Assembly (NCBI RefSeq): GCF_002104765.1 | Contig: NZ_NCXM01000041.1 | Coordinates: 1-42,682 of the forward strand | Length of the DNA: 42,682 bases | Direction: 5' to 3' | From: Mycolicibacterium vulneris | GTDB taxonomy: Bacteria > Actinomycetota > Actinomycetes > Mycobacteriales > Mycobacteriaceae | Shown here: one piece after another, positions 23,683-31,256 of the stretch | Position numbering within the stretch: position 1 is the stretch's first letter | How the letters are laid out: each line of letters opens with the position of its first letter | Position numbers and translations under genes: made by a program | Notes under the pieces: model-generated | What the model saw: the letters and a program-made list of their open reading frames with translations, nothing else | Databases searched by the model: none | What the model was told of the DNA's origin: nothing

Positions 23683-25927
23683 CGGCAGGAGCGGCCGCCG
23701 GAGCATCGGCAGGAGCCGAGTTGTCTTCCTCCACCAGAACCAGTGAGATCTTGCCCCGCTTGTCGATGTCGGCGATCTCGACGCGCAGCTTGTCGCCGAC
23801 GTTCACCACGTCCTCGACCTTCGCGATCCGCTTGCCCTTGCCGAGCTTGGAGATGTGGACCAGGCCGTCACGGCCGGGCAGCAGCGACACGAATGCACCG
23901 AAATCCGTTGTCTTGACCACGGTTCCGAGGAACCGCTCGCCGACGGTCGGCAGCTGCGGGTTGGCGATGGCGTTGATCCGGTCGATCGCGGCCTGCGCCG
24001 AGGGCCCGTCGGTGGCGCCGACGAACACGGTGCCGTCGTCCTCGATGGAGATCTGCGCGCCGGTCTCCTCGGTGATCGCGTTGATGACCTTGCCCTTGGG
24101 CCCGATCACCTCACCGATCTTGTCCACCGGAACCTTGATGGTGGTGACCCGAGGCGCATACGGGCTCATCTCGTCGGGCGCGTCGATCGCCTCGGCCATG
24201 ACCTCCAGGATGGTCAGCCGCGCGTCCTTGGCCTGCCCCAGCGCGCCCGCCAGCACCTGCGACGGAATGCCGTCGAGCTTGGTGTCCAGCTGCAGCGCGG
24301 TGACGAAGTCCTTGGTGCCGGCGCACTTGAAGTCCATGTCGCCGAACGCGTCCTCGGCGCCCAGGATGTCGGTCAGGGTGACGAAGCGGCGCTCGGTCTT
24401 ACCGTCGACCTCGACGTCATCGGAGACCAGGCCCATCGCGATGCCGGCCACCGGCGCCTTCAGCGGCACACCGGCATTCAGCAGCGACAGGGTGGACGCA
24501 CAGACCGAACCCATCGACGTCGAGCCGTTGGAGCCCAGCGCCTCGGAGACCTGACGGATGGCGTATGGGAACTCCTCGACGCCCGGCAGCACCGGGATCA
24601 GCGCGCGCTCGGCGAGCGCGCCGTGCCCGATCTCGCGCCGCTTGGGCGAGCCCACGCGGCCGGTCTCGCCGGTGGAGAACGGCGGGAAGTTGTAGTGGTG
24701 CATGTAGCGCTTGGAGGTCTCGGGTCCCAGCGAGTCGATCTGCTGAGCCATCTTGACCATGTCGAGCGTTGTGACACCCAGGATCTGGGTCTCGCCGCGC
24801 TGGAACAGCGCGCTGCCGTGCGCCCGCGGCACCACGGCGACCTCGGCCGACAACGCCCGGATGTCGGTGATGCCGCGGCCGTCGATGCGGAAGTGATCGG
24901 TCAGGATGCGCTGGCGCACCAGCTTCTTGGTCAGCGACCGGAACGCGGCGCTGACCTCCTTCTCGCGGCCCTCGTAAGTCTCGGCGAGCCGCTGGGCCAC
25001 CTCGGCCTTCAGCTCGTCGATGCGCGCGTCGCGCTCGGCCTTGCCGCCGATGGTCAGCGCTTTCGCCAGCTCATCGGTGGCCAGCGAGGCGACCGCGTAG
25101 TAGACGTCTTCCTGATAGTCCGGGAAGGTCGGGAACTCGCCGACCGGCTTGGCGGCGGCCCCGGCAAGCTCCTCCTGCGCGGTACACAGCGCGGCGATGA
25201 ACGGCTTGGCGGCCTCGAGTCCTTCGGCCACCACGGTTTCCGTCGGCGCCTGGGCGCCGCCCTCGACGAGCTCGATGACTTTCTCGGTGGCCTCGGCCTC
25301 GACCATCATGATGGCGACATCGGGACCATCCGAGCCGTCGACCTTGCGGCCGGCGACGACCATGTCGAACACTGCGCGCTCGAGCTGCTCGACGGTCGGG
25401 AACGCCACCCACTGGCCGTCGATGAGCGCGACCCGCACGCCCCCGATCGGACCCGAGAACGGCAGTCCGCTCAGCTGGGTGGAGGCCGACGCGGCGTTGA
25501 TCGCCAGCACGTCGTACAGGTCGTTGGGGTCCAGGCTCATGACCGTGACCACGACCTGGATCTCGTTGCGCAGCCCGGAGACGAACGACGGGCGCAGCGG
25601 CCGGTCGATGAGCCGGCAGGTCAGGATCGCGTCGGTGGAGGGACGGCCCTCGCGACGGAAGAACGAACCGGGGATGCGACCGGCGGCATACATCCGCTCC
25701 TCGACATCGACGGTCAGCGGGAAGAAGTCGAAGTGCTCCTTGGGGCTCTTGCTGGCGGTGGTCGCCGACAACAGCATGTTTTCGTCGTCGAGGTACGCGA
25801 CCACGGCGCCAGCTGCCTGCTGGGCCAACCGGCCGGTCTCGAAACGGATGGTGCGGGTGCCGAAGCTCCCGTTGTCGATGGTGGCGGTCGCCTCGAACAC
25901 GCCCTCTTCAATTTCAGCGACAGACAT
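23660..25927 (-). CDS. gpsI: Polynucleotide phosphorylase / guanosine pentaphosphate synthetase
   Basis: PNPase of 755 residues. Two RNase PH domains flank a helical linker, followed by a KH domain (TTIKVPVDKIGEVIGPKGKV, about 590-650) and an S1 domain (GERFLGTVVKTTDFGAFVSLLPGRDGLVHISKLG, here cited only by its ends GERFLG and HISKLG, about 670-740), then an Ala-rich tail. It degrades RNA 3'-5' with phosphate and can polymerise nucleotides; some actinobacterial enzymes were named for pppGpp synthesis. It starts at the only ATG in the right place (25927), with AGAGAGG rather far upstream. The long leader is described separately. It heads an operon with pepR and the nitronate monooxygenase. Confidence 0.97.
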   Translation of the reverse strand: MSVAEIEEGVFEATATIDNGSFGTRTIRFETGRLAQQAAGAVVAYLDDENMLLSATTASKSPKEHFDFFPLTVDVEERMYAAGRIPGSFFRREGRPSTDAILTCRLIDRPLRPSFVSGLRNEIQVVVTVMSLDPNDLYDVLAINAASASTQLSGLPFSGPIGGVRVALIDGQWVAFPTVEQLERAVFDMVVAGRKVDGSDGPDVAIMMVEAEATEKVIELVEGGAQAPTETVVAEGLEAAKPFIAALCTAQEELAGAAAKPVGEFPTFPDYQEDVYYAVASLATDELAKALTIGGKAERDARIDELKAEVAQRLAETYEGREKEVSAAFRSLTKKLVRQRILTDHFRIDGRGITDIRALSAEVAVVPRAHGSALFQRGETQILGVTTLDMVKMAQQIDSLGPETSKRYMHHYNFPPFSTGETGRVGSPKRREIGHGALAERALIPVLPGVEEFPYAIRQVSEALGSNGSTSMGSVCASTLSLLNAGVPLKAPVAGIAMGLVSDDVEVDGKTERRFVTLTDILGAEDAFGDMDFKCAGTKDFVTALQLDTKLDGIPSQVLAGALGQAKDARLTILEVMAEAIDAPDEMSPYAPRVTTIKVPVDKIGEVIGPKGKVINAITEETGAQISIEDDGTVFVGATDGPSAQAAIDRINAIANPQLPTVGERFLGTVVKTTDFGAFVSLLPGRDGLVHISKLGKGKRIAKVEDVVNVGDKLRVEIADIDKRGKISLVLVEEDNSAPADAPAAAPADAATATS

Positions 25928-26292
25928 GGACGTCCGTACGGCCTCTCTTGTATTCAGCTTTTTCGCGTGGTCACGCGCGAACCGCAGGCCTGACGGCCTC
26001 GGGTCACCCGCGGGAGGCGCTGAGTCTGAATACGGCTACGGCCATCGATCGAAGCGGCCGACCTGCCCCAGATCCGGAGAGCCCGGCAGCCACTACCGAA
26101 GACCGCCCGATGCAGACTGGCTGCTCCCTCGAACGTGCGTAGTGACACGCTGGAACGGCACACGCGGATCTGCGTGACCGCACCGTTTGCTCCGGCCGAA
26201 CCGGCCCAGAACGTCCTCACTCTACACGGGCGACCTCTGCCCGCCATATTGCTCGGAATTTGCGGGGCGCTACCGCCCCGGTGAGGCTCGCG
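25928..26292. other. gpsI leader and rpsO-gpsI intergenic region
   Basis: This 365-bp gap holds no gene that I can support; in M. tuberculosis lppU lies here (recalled), and no lipoprotein frame is seen. On the minus strand the leader holds an 8-bp perfect inverted repeat, GTATTCAG (26033-26026) and CTGAATAC (25957-25950). Its 3' arm touches the Shine-Dalgarno AAGAGAGG (25949-25942). The loop contains a second stem, TTCGCG/CGCGAA. Such a structure could sequester or set off the ribosome site, as leader stems do for pnp in enteric bacteria. The rpsO terminator is at 26263-26280. Confidence 0.5.
26263..26280 (-). terminator. Hairpin terminator after rpsO
   Basis: CGGGGCG / CGCCCCG, 7-bp perfect stem with a 4-base loop, 13 bp past the rpsO stop, followed on the minus strand by CAAATTCC. 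It probably separates rpsO from gpsI. Confidence 0.6.
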
Positions 26293-26562
26293 TCAGCGAC
26301 GCAGGCCCAGCCGCTCGACCAGCGAGCGGTACCGCTCGACATCGATCTGCGCGACGTACTTGAGCAGCCGGCGACGGCGTCCGACCAGCAGCAGCAGCCC
26401 GCGCCGCGAGTGGTGGTCGTGCTTGTGCACCTTCAGGTGCTCGGTCAGGTCGGCGATCCGCTTGGTCAGCAGCGCGACCTGCGCCTCGGGGGAACCGGTG
26501 TCGGTGCCATGCAGGCCGTAGTTGCCCAGGATTTCTTTTTTCTGCTCGGCTGTCAGCGCCAC
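26293..26562 (-). CDS. rpsO: 30S ribosomal protein S15
   Basis: S15, 89 residues, complete. MALTAEQKKEILGNYGLHGTDTGSPEAQ and the rRNA-binding HDHHSRRGLLLLVGRRRRLL (cited in part) are diagnostic. It binds the central domain of 16S rRNA early in 30S assembly. It starts at GTG 26562 with GGAGA upstream. It lies between ribF and gpsI on the same strand; the 144-bp gap to ribF probably carries its own promoter, but none is clear. In many bacteria S15 controls its own mRNA; no such structure was identified here. Confidence 0.98.
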   Translation of the reverse strand: MALTAEQKKEILGNYGLHGTDTGSPEAQVALLTKRIADLTEHLKVHKHDHHSRRGLLLLVGRRRRLLKYVAQIDVERYRSLVERLGLRR

Positions 26563-26706
26563 GAAACTATCTCCATCAATCGGTCCGCGAAAGGTGAATG
26601 TTCAAGGCGCGGCCACCGCGAACCGCAGCACGCGCCGATGTCGTCCGGCAGTTTAGCAGCCATAAGGTGCCCGGCTCGAATCGTCGCGGGCCGATCAGGC
26701 GGGCGC

Positions 26707-27678
26707 TCACTCGGTGAGCAGCCGGCGCGCCAACTCGGTGTCCTTGCCCATCGCGACGACGAGTTCCTTGACGGAGTCGAACTTGTGCTGACCGCGGATG
26801 CGGGCGACGAAATCGAGGGCGACGTGCTGGCCGTAGAGGTCGGCGGTGGTGTCGAGGACGAACGCCTCGACGGTGCGGGTGCGCCCGGAGAAGGTCGGGT
26901 TGGTGCCGACGGACACCGCCGCCTGGTAGCGCTCACCGGGGATGACGGTGCCGGTGGCCGGTCCGTGCCCGAGCACAGTGAACCACGCGGCGTACACGCC
27001 GTCGGCCGGGATGGCCGAGTACATCGGCGGCGCCACGTTGGCGGTCGGGTAACCCAGCTCGATGCCGCGCCCGTGGCCGCGGACCACCACACCTTCGACG
27101 CGGTGCGGGCGGCCCAGCGCCTCGGTGGCCGCCACCATGTCGCCGGCGTCCACGCAGGACCGGATGTACGTCGACGAGAACGTCACGGTCTCGTTGCTGT
27201 GATGCTCGGACAACAGCGACATCGACTCGACCGAGAACCCGAACCGGTCCCCCGCCTTGCGCAGGGTGTCGACTGTGCCGGCCGCCTTCTTGCCGAAGGT
27301 GAAGTTCTCCCCCACCACGACTTCGACGACGTGCAGGTTCTCCACCAGCAGTTCGTGCACATAGCGCTCCGGGGTGAGCTTCATGAAGTCGGTGGTGAAC
27401 GGCATTACCAGGAAGACGTCGATGCCCAGCTCCTCGACCAGCTCGGCGCGCCGGGTCAGCGTCGTCAGCTGGGCGGGATGGCTGCCCGGGTAGACCACCT
27501 CCATCGGATGCGGGTCGAACGTCATCAGCACCGTCGGGACGTTGCGGGCCCGCGCCGCCTTGACCGCATGCGCGATCAGCTCGGCGTGGCCGCGATGCAC
27601 ACCGTCGAATACACCGATGGTGAGCACACACCTGCCCCAGTCCGTGGGAATCTCGTCTTGGCCGCGCCACCGCTGCAC
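26707..27678 (-). CDS. ribF: Bifunctional riboflavin kinase / FAD synthetase
   Basis: RibF, 323 residues. The N-terminal FMN adenylyltransferase domain has GVFDGVHRGHAELI and the STYIRSCVDAGD region; the C-terminal flavokinase has GIELGYPTANV (PTAN motif). It makes FMN and then FAD from riboflavin and ATP. The frame is open 48 codons further upstream, but GTG 27678 (reading MQRWRGQDEIPTDWGRCVLTIG, cited as two parts MQRWRGQDEIP and DWGRCVLTIG) matches the M. tuberculosis start and has TAGGCT 7 nt before it. It diverges from mntR; the 112-bp gap holds both promoters. Confidence 0.96.
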   Translation of the reverse strand: MQRWRGQDEIPTDWGRCVLTIGVFDGVHRGHAELIAHAVKAARARNVPTVLMTFDPHPMEVVYPGSHPAQLTTLTRRAELVEELGIDVFLVMPFTTDFMKLTPERYVHELLVENLHVVEVVVGENFTFGKKAAGTVDTLRKAGDRFGFSVESMSLLSEHHSNETVTFSSTYIRSCVDAGDMVAATEALGRPHRVEGVVVRGHGRGIELGYPTANVAPPMYSAIPADGVYAAWFTVLGHGPATGTVIPGERYQAAVSVGTNPTFSGRTRTVEAFVLDTTADLYGQHVALDFVARIRGQHKFDSVKELVVAMGKDTELARRLLTE

Positions 27679-27685
27679 GCCCGCA

Positions 27686-27691
27686 AGCCTA
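27686..27691 (-). promoter_or_regulatory. -10 element of ribF
   Basis: TAGGCT on the minus strand, 7 nt before the GTG start, fits TANNNT and a leaderless or nearly leaderless mRNA. Confidence 0.45.
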
Positions 27692-27760
27692 CGGCGCCGA
27701 GTGGTCCGCCGGGAGATGCAGAGGGGCAAACCCCGCCATGGTGCCGGGGAACACGCCGGA

Positions 27761-27782
27761 TTAGGCGTGGGTTGCCTAAACT
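27761..27782 (+). promoter_or_regulatory. DtxR-family-type operator overlapping the mntR -10
   Basis: TTAGGCGTGGGTTGCCTAA (27761-27779) is a 19-bp inverted repeat: perfect 6-bp arms and a 7-bp centre. It has the length and the outer TTAGG/CCTAA bases of the IdeR/MntR box. The -10 TAAACT (27777-27782) overlaps its right arm and lies 8 nt before the GTG start, so a bound regulator would block the promoter. Autoregulation by MntR, or iron control by IdeR, is inferred. Confidence 0.65.
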
Positions 27783-27790
27783 TTCTCGTT

Positions 27791-28495
27791 GTGAAGGCTG
27801 ACGAAGAGCGTGGCGGCATCACCGCGGTCGGCCAGGACTACCTCAAGGTCATCTGGAATGCCCAGGAGTGGTCCCCCAAAGACGCGCCGCAGAAGGTCAG
27901 CACCAAGATGCTGGCCGAGAAGATCGGGGTGTCGGCCAGCACGGCCTCAGAGTCCATCCGCAAGCTCGCCGAGCAGGGGCTGGTCGACCACGAGAAGTAC
28001 GGTGCGGTGACGCTGACCGAGGCGGGCCGGCGGGCGGCGCTGGAGATGGTGCGCCGGCACCGGCTGCTGGAGACCTTCCTGGTCAACGAGCTCGGCTACG
28101 CCTGGGACGAGGTGCACGACGAGGCCGAGGTGCTCGAGCACGCGGTGTCCGATCGGCTGGTGGCCCGCATCGACGCCAAGCTGGGGTTCCCGCAGCGCGA
28201 CCCGCACGGTGACCCGATCCCGGCCTCGGACGGGCAGGTGCCCACCCCGCCGGCCCGCCAGCTATGGGCGTGCGGCGACGGGGACACCGGGACGGTGGCG
28301 CGCATCTCCGACGCCGACCCCGAGATGCTGCGCTACTTCACCGACGTCGGCATCAACCTCGACTCCCGGCTGCGGGTCCTGACCCGACGCGAATTCGCCG
28401 GCATGATCTCGGTCGCGATCGACTCCGGCGACGGCGCCGAAACGACGGTCGACCTCGGCAGCCCGGCAGCCCGCGCCATCTGGGTGACCGCCTAG
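27791..28495 (+). CDS. mntR: Manganese-responsive regulator, DtxR family (SirR/MntR, Rv2788-like)
   Basis: A DtxR-family regulator of 234 residues. N-terminal winged helix (STKMLAEKIGVSASTASESI), then the metal-binding/dimer domain (ALEMVRRHRLLETFLVNELG, HDEAEVLEHAVSDRL) and a C-terminal SH3-like domain (about 160-234). The M. tuberculosis counterpart, first named sirR, is known to control manganese transport. GTG 27791 reads MKADEERGG and is preferred over far-upstream frames; the promoter just before it suggests leaderless translation. Its stop TAG ends exactly where the 54-bp tandem array begins. Confidence 0.93.
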   Translation: MKADEERGGITAVGQDYLKVIWNAQEWSPKDAPQKVSTKMLAEKIGVSASTASESIRKLAEQGLVDHEKYGAVTLTEAGRRAALEMVRRHRLLETFLVNELGYAWDEVHDEAEVLEHAVSDRLVARIDAKLGFPQRDPHGDPIPASDGQVPTPPARQLWACGDGDTGTVARISDADPEMLRYFTDVGINLDSRLRVLTRREFAGMISVAIDSGDGAETTVDLGSPAARAIWVTA

Positions 28496-28710
28496 CGGCG
28501 ATCGCAAGCGCGGCGCAGCCGGGCGCAGCGGGTCGCCGCCATCCGGCTGCGGCGATCGCAAGCGCGGCGCAGCCGGGCGCAGCGGGTCGCCGCCATCCGG
28601 CTGCGGCGATCGCAAGCGCGGCGCAGCCGGGCGCAGCGGGTCGCCGCCATCCGGCTGCGGCGATCGCAAGCGCGGCGCAGCCGGGCGCAGCGGGTCGCCG
28701 CCATCCGGCT
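28495..28710. repeat. Four perfect tandem copies of a 54-bp unit
   Basis: Units at 28495-28548, 28549-28602, 28603-28656 and 28657-28710 are identical over all 54 bases. The array starts on the last base of the mntR stop and ends on the first base (minus-strand last) of the fadE21 stop, so it fills the whole gap between the convergent genes. Each unit starts GCGGCGATC and later has GGTCGCCGC, arms able to form a 9-bp stem (one G-U pair) around about 23 nt. The length is a multiple of three, so frames through it stay open, but no gene uses it. There are no spacers, so this is not CRISPR. A diverged copy is at 86-134. Confidence 0.9.
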
Positions 28711-29981
28711 CAGTCGGCCAGCAGGCCCTTGGCGATGTGGGTGACCTGAACCTCGTTGCTGCCCGCGTAGATCATCAGTGACTTGGCGTCGCGGGCCAGC
28801 TGCTCCACCCGGTATTCGGCCATGTATCCGTTGCCGCCGAACAGCTGTACGGCCTCCATCGCCACGTCGGTGGCCGCCTCCGACGAGTACAGCTTGATCG
28901 CCGACGCCTCGGCCAGCGTCAGCGGCTTACCGGCCTGCTGGCGCTCGATGGTGTGAAAGACCATGTTCTGCACGTTCATTCGGGCGATCTCCATCTTGGC
29001 CAGCTTGAGCTGGATCAGCTGGAATTGCCCGATGTTCTTGCCCCACAACGTCCGGCTCTTGGCGTAATCCACGCACAGCCGGTGGCATTCGTCGATGATG
29101 CCCAACGCCATCATCGCGATCCCGATCCGCTCGGCGGCGAAATTTGCGCGGGCGCTGTCGCGGCCGTCGCCGTCGGTGTGCTGTTCGCTCTCGCCGAGCA
29201 GCCGGTCCGGGCTCAGCCGCACGTTGTCGAAGAACAGCTCGCCGGTCGGCGAGGACATCATGCCCATCTTCTTGAACGGCTTGCCCTGCGTGAGGCCCGG
29301 AATGCCCGCGTCGAGCACGAAAACCAGCACCGGCCGGTTGCGCTTGTCTTGCTTGTCCGGGCTCGCCTCGCCCTCGTCGAGTTTGGCGTACACGACCAGG
29401 ACGTCGGCGCAGGGCCCGTTGGTGATGAAGGTCTTCTGCCCGTTGAGGATGTAGTCCTGGCCGTCGCGCTTGACGTAGGTCTTCATGCCGCCGAATGCGT
29501 CCGAGCCCGAGTCGGGCTCGGTGATCGCCCATGCCGCAATCTTTTCCAGCGTCATCAGCTCGGGAAGCCAGCGTTCCTTCTGCGCCAGCGTCCCGCGGCT
29601 CATGATGGTCGCCGCGCCCAGGCCGAGACTCACCGACGCGGTGCTGAGCAACCCGATGCTGACCCTGGCGATTTCGGACACCAGCACCGCGATCATCGAC
29701 CCCTGCGCGCCACCACCGAAACCGCCTGAATTGTCGGGCTTTTCGTCACGCTCCTCGGGAGCGGCCGCGCCGTCGAGCTTGGCCCGCTCGCGGTCCAGCA
29801 TCTTCTTGACCGACTCGGCGGCCATAACGTCGAGGCCGAACTGGCTGAACAGCTTGCGCGCGATCGGATACGGCGACATTTGGCCGGTTTCGAGTTCGTC
29901 CACGTGCGGGCGAATCTCTTTGTCGACGAACTGGCGAACCGCATCCCGGACCATCAGGTCGGTGTCGGACCACTCGATCAT
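28710..29981 (-). CDS. fadE21: Acyl-CoA dehydrogenase
   Basis: An acyl-CoA dehydrogenase of 423 residues, counterpart of Rv2789c. The FAD/substrate loops AWAITEPDSGSDAFGG and YILNGQKTFITNG are clear. At the C-terminal site where MCAD-type enzymes have catalytic Glu, this reads IYAGSNEVQ (Ala). A Glu in FAAERIGIAMMALG aligns with the catalytic Glu of isovaleryl-CoA dehydrogenase, so a branched- or long-chain-type active site is likely. A Gly-rich insert with many charged residues (PEERDEKPDNSGGFGGGAQG) is near residue 75-95. It follows ltp1 by 7 bp on the same strand, so they are probably cotranscribed. Confidence 0.92.
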   Translation of the reverse strand: MIEWSDTDLMVRDAVRQFVDKEIRPHVDELETGQMSPYPIARKLFSQFGLDVMAAESVKKMLDRERAKLDGAAAPEERDEKPDNSGGFGGGAQGSMIAVLVSEIARVSIGLLSTASVSLGLGAATIMSRGTLAQKERWLPELMTLEKIAAWAITEPDSGSDAFGGMKTYVKRDGQDYILNGQKTFITNGPCADVLVVYAKLDEGEASPDKQDKRNRPVLVFVLDAGIPGLTQGKPFKKMGMMSSPTGELFFDNVRLSPDRLLGESEQHTDGDGRDSARANFAAERIGIAMMALGIIDECHRLCVDYAKSRTLWGKNIGQFQLIQLKLAKMEIARMNVQNMVFHTIERQQAGKPLTLAEASAIKLYSSEAATDVAMEAVQLFGGNGYMAEYRVEQLARDAKSLMIYAGSNEVQVTHIAKGLLAD

Positions 29982-29988
29982 GGCATCC

Positions 29989-31179
29989 TTAACGCTCGGC
30001 GCGCTGGTAGGCGGTGACGACGGCCGCGCCGCCCAGTCCGATGTTGTGTTGCAGTGCGGCGCTGACGTTGTCGACCTGACGCTTGTCGGCGGTGCCGCGC
30101 AGCTGCCAGGTCAGTTCGGCGCACTGCGCCAGGCCGGTCGCGCCCAGCGGGTGCCCTTTGGAGATCAGGCCGCCGGACGGGTTGACCACCCAGCGGCCGC
30201 CGTAGGTGGTGTCGTTGTTGTCGATCAGCTTCGGCGCCTCACCCGGACCGCACAGTCCGAGGGCCTCATACAGCAGCAGCTCGTTGGCCGAGAAGCAGTC
30301 GTGCAGCTCGATCACCTGGAAGTCCTGCGGTCCCAGCCCGGACTGGTCATAGACCTGTTGCGCGGCTTGGACATTCATGTCGTAGCCGATGAGATTCTTC
30401 GCGCTCCCGTCGAACGTCGACGCGAAGTCGGTGGTCATGGCCTGCCCGACGATCTCCACCGCCTGGCCGGCCAGACCGTGGCTGTCGACGAAGCTCTCCG
30501 AGGCCAGGATGGCCGCACCCGAGCCGTCCGAGGTGGGCGAACACTGCAGCTTGGTCAGCGGGTCGGAGATCATCCGCGCCGCCAGGATGTCGTCGAGCGT
30601 GTAGGACTCCTGGAACTGGGCGAACGGGTTGTTGACCGAGTGCTTGTGGTTCTTGTAGCCGATCTTGGCGAAATGCTCTGCGGTGCTGCCGTATTGCTTC
30701 ATGTGCTCGCGTCCGGCGGCGCCGAACATCCACGGCGCGACGGGCATCGCGAACTCATCGATATCGGCCATCGCCTTGACGTGCTTGGCCATCGGCGATT
30801 CGCGGTCCTGGGCGCCGCCGCCCAGCGAACCGGGCTGCATCTTCTCGAAGCCGAGCGCGATGGCGCAGTCGACGATGCCGCCGCGGATGGCCTGCGCGGC
30901 CAGGAACAGCGCCGTCGAGCCGGTGGAGCAGTTGTTGTTGACGTTGACGACCGGAATGCCGGTCATGCCCAGCTCGTAGAGCGCCCGCTGCCCCGACGTC
31001 GAATCACCGGCGACGTAGCCGACGTAGCCCTGCTGGACCTCGCGGTAGTCGATGCCGGCGTCCGCCAGCGCGTTGGTTCCCGATTCCCGGGCCATGTCCG
31101 GATAGTCCCAGCCCTCACGGCGGCCCGGCTTCTCGAATTTCGTCATCCCGACGCCGACGACATAAACCTTGCTGGACAT
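29989..31179 (-). CDS. ltp1: Lipid-transfer protein / thiolase-superfamily protein
   Basis: A thiolase-fold protein of 396 residues, counterpart of Rv2790c. The acyl-accepting Cys is in NVNNNCSTGSTALF and the His in GHPLGATGLAQ. The second Cys of true thiolases (C-x-G) is not present; the place reads ALQHNIGLGG. SCP-x-type family members cleave or bind acyl-CoA, and related Ltp enzymes act as retro-aldolases with a DUF35 partner; none is nearby. ATG 31179 has the strong site GGAAGGGGA upstream; an in-frame ATG 12 codons earlier would skip it. First gene of an operon with fadE21. Confidence 0.93.
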   Translation of the reverse strand: MSSKVYVVGVGMTKFEKPGRREGWDYPDMARESGTNALADAGIDYREVQQGYVGYVAGDSTSGQRALYELGMTGIPVVNVNNNCSTGSTALFLAAQAIRGGIVDCAIALGFEKMQPGSLGGGAQDRESPMAKHVKAMADIDEFAMPVAPWMFGAAGREHMKQYGSTAEHFAKIGYKNHKHSVNNPFAQFQESYTLDDILAARMISDPLTKLQCSPTSDGSGAAILASESFVDSHGLAGQAVEIVGQAMTTDFASTFDGSAKNLIGYDMNVQAAQQVYDQSGLGPQDFQVIELHDCFSANELLLYEALGLCGPGEAPKLIDNNDTTYGGRWVVNPSGGLISKGHPLGATGLAQCAELTWQLRGTADKRQVDNVSAALQHNIGLGGAAVVTAYQRAER

Positions 31180-31256
31180 CGTTGTCCCCTTCCGAACCGT
31201 GGGCGGTCTAGGCATTCAGTGTGCAACGTAGCCCAACCAACCGTTCGGCCGGGGCC

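Noticed and set aside
23855..25993. Long plus-strand open frame opposite gpsI
   Set aside because: Antisense shadow of gpsI; the translated sequence has no recognisable fold and no ribosome site.
26563..26706. S15 autoregulatory structure upstream of rpsO
   Set aside because: No pseudoknot or conserved element could be recognised by eye.
28495..28710. CRISPR array
   Set aside because: The copies are directly adjacent with no spacers and there are no cas genes in the window.
28264..28749. Protein made of the 18-residue repeats encoded through the 54-bp array
   Set aside because: The unit length is divisible by three so all frames stay open; there is no start with a ribosome site and the frame crosses the mntR coding region.
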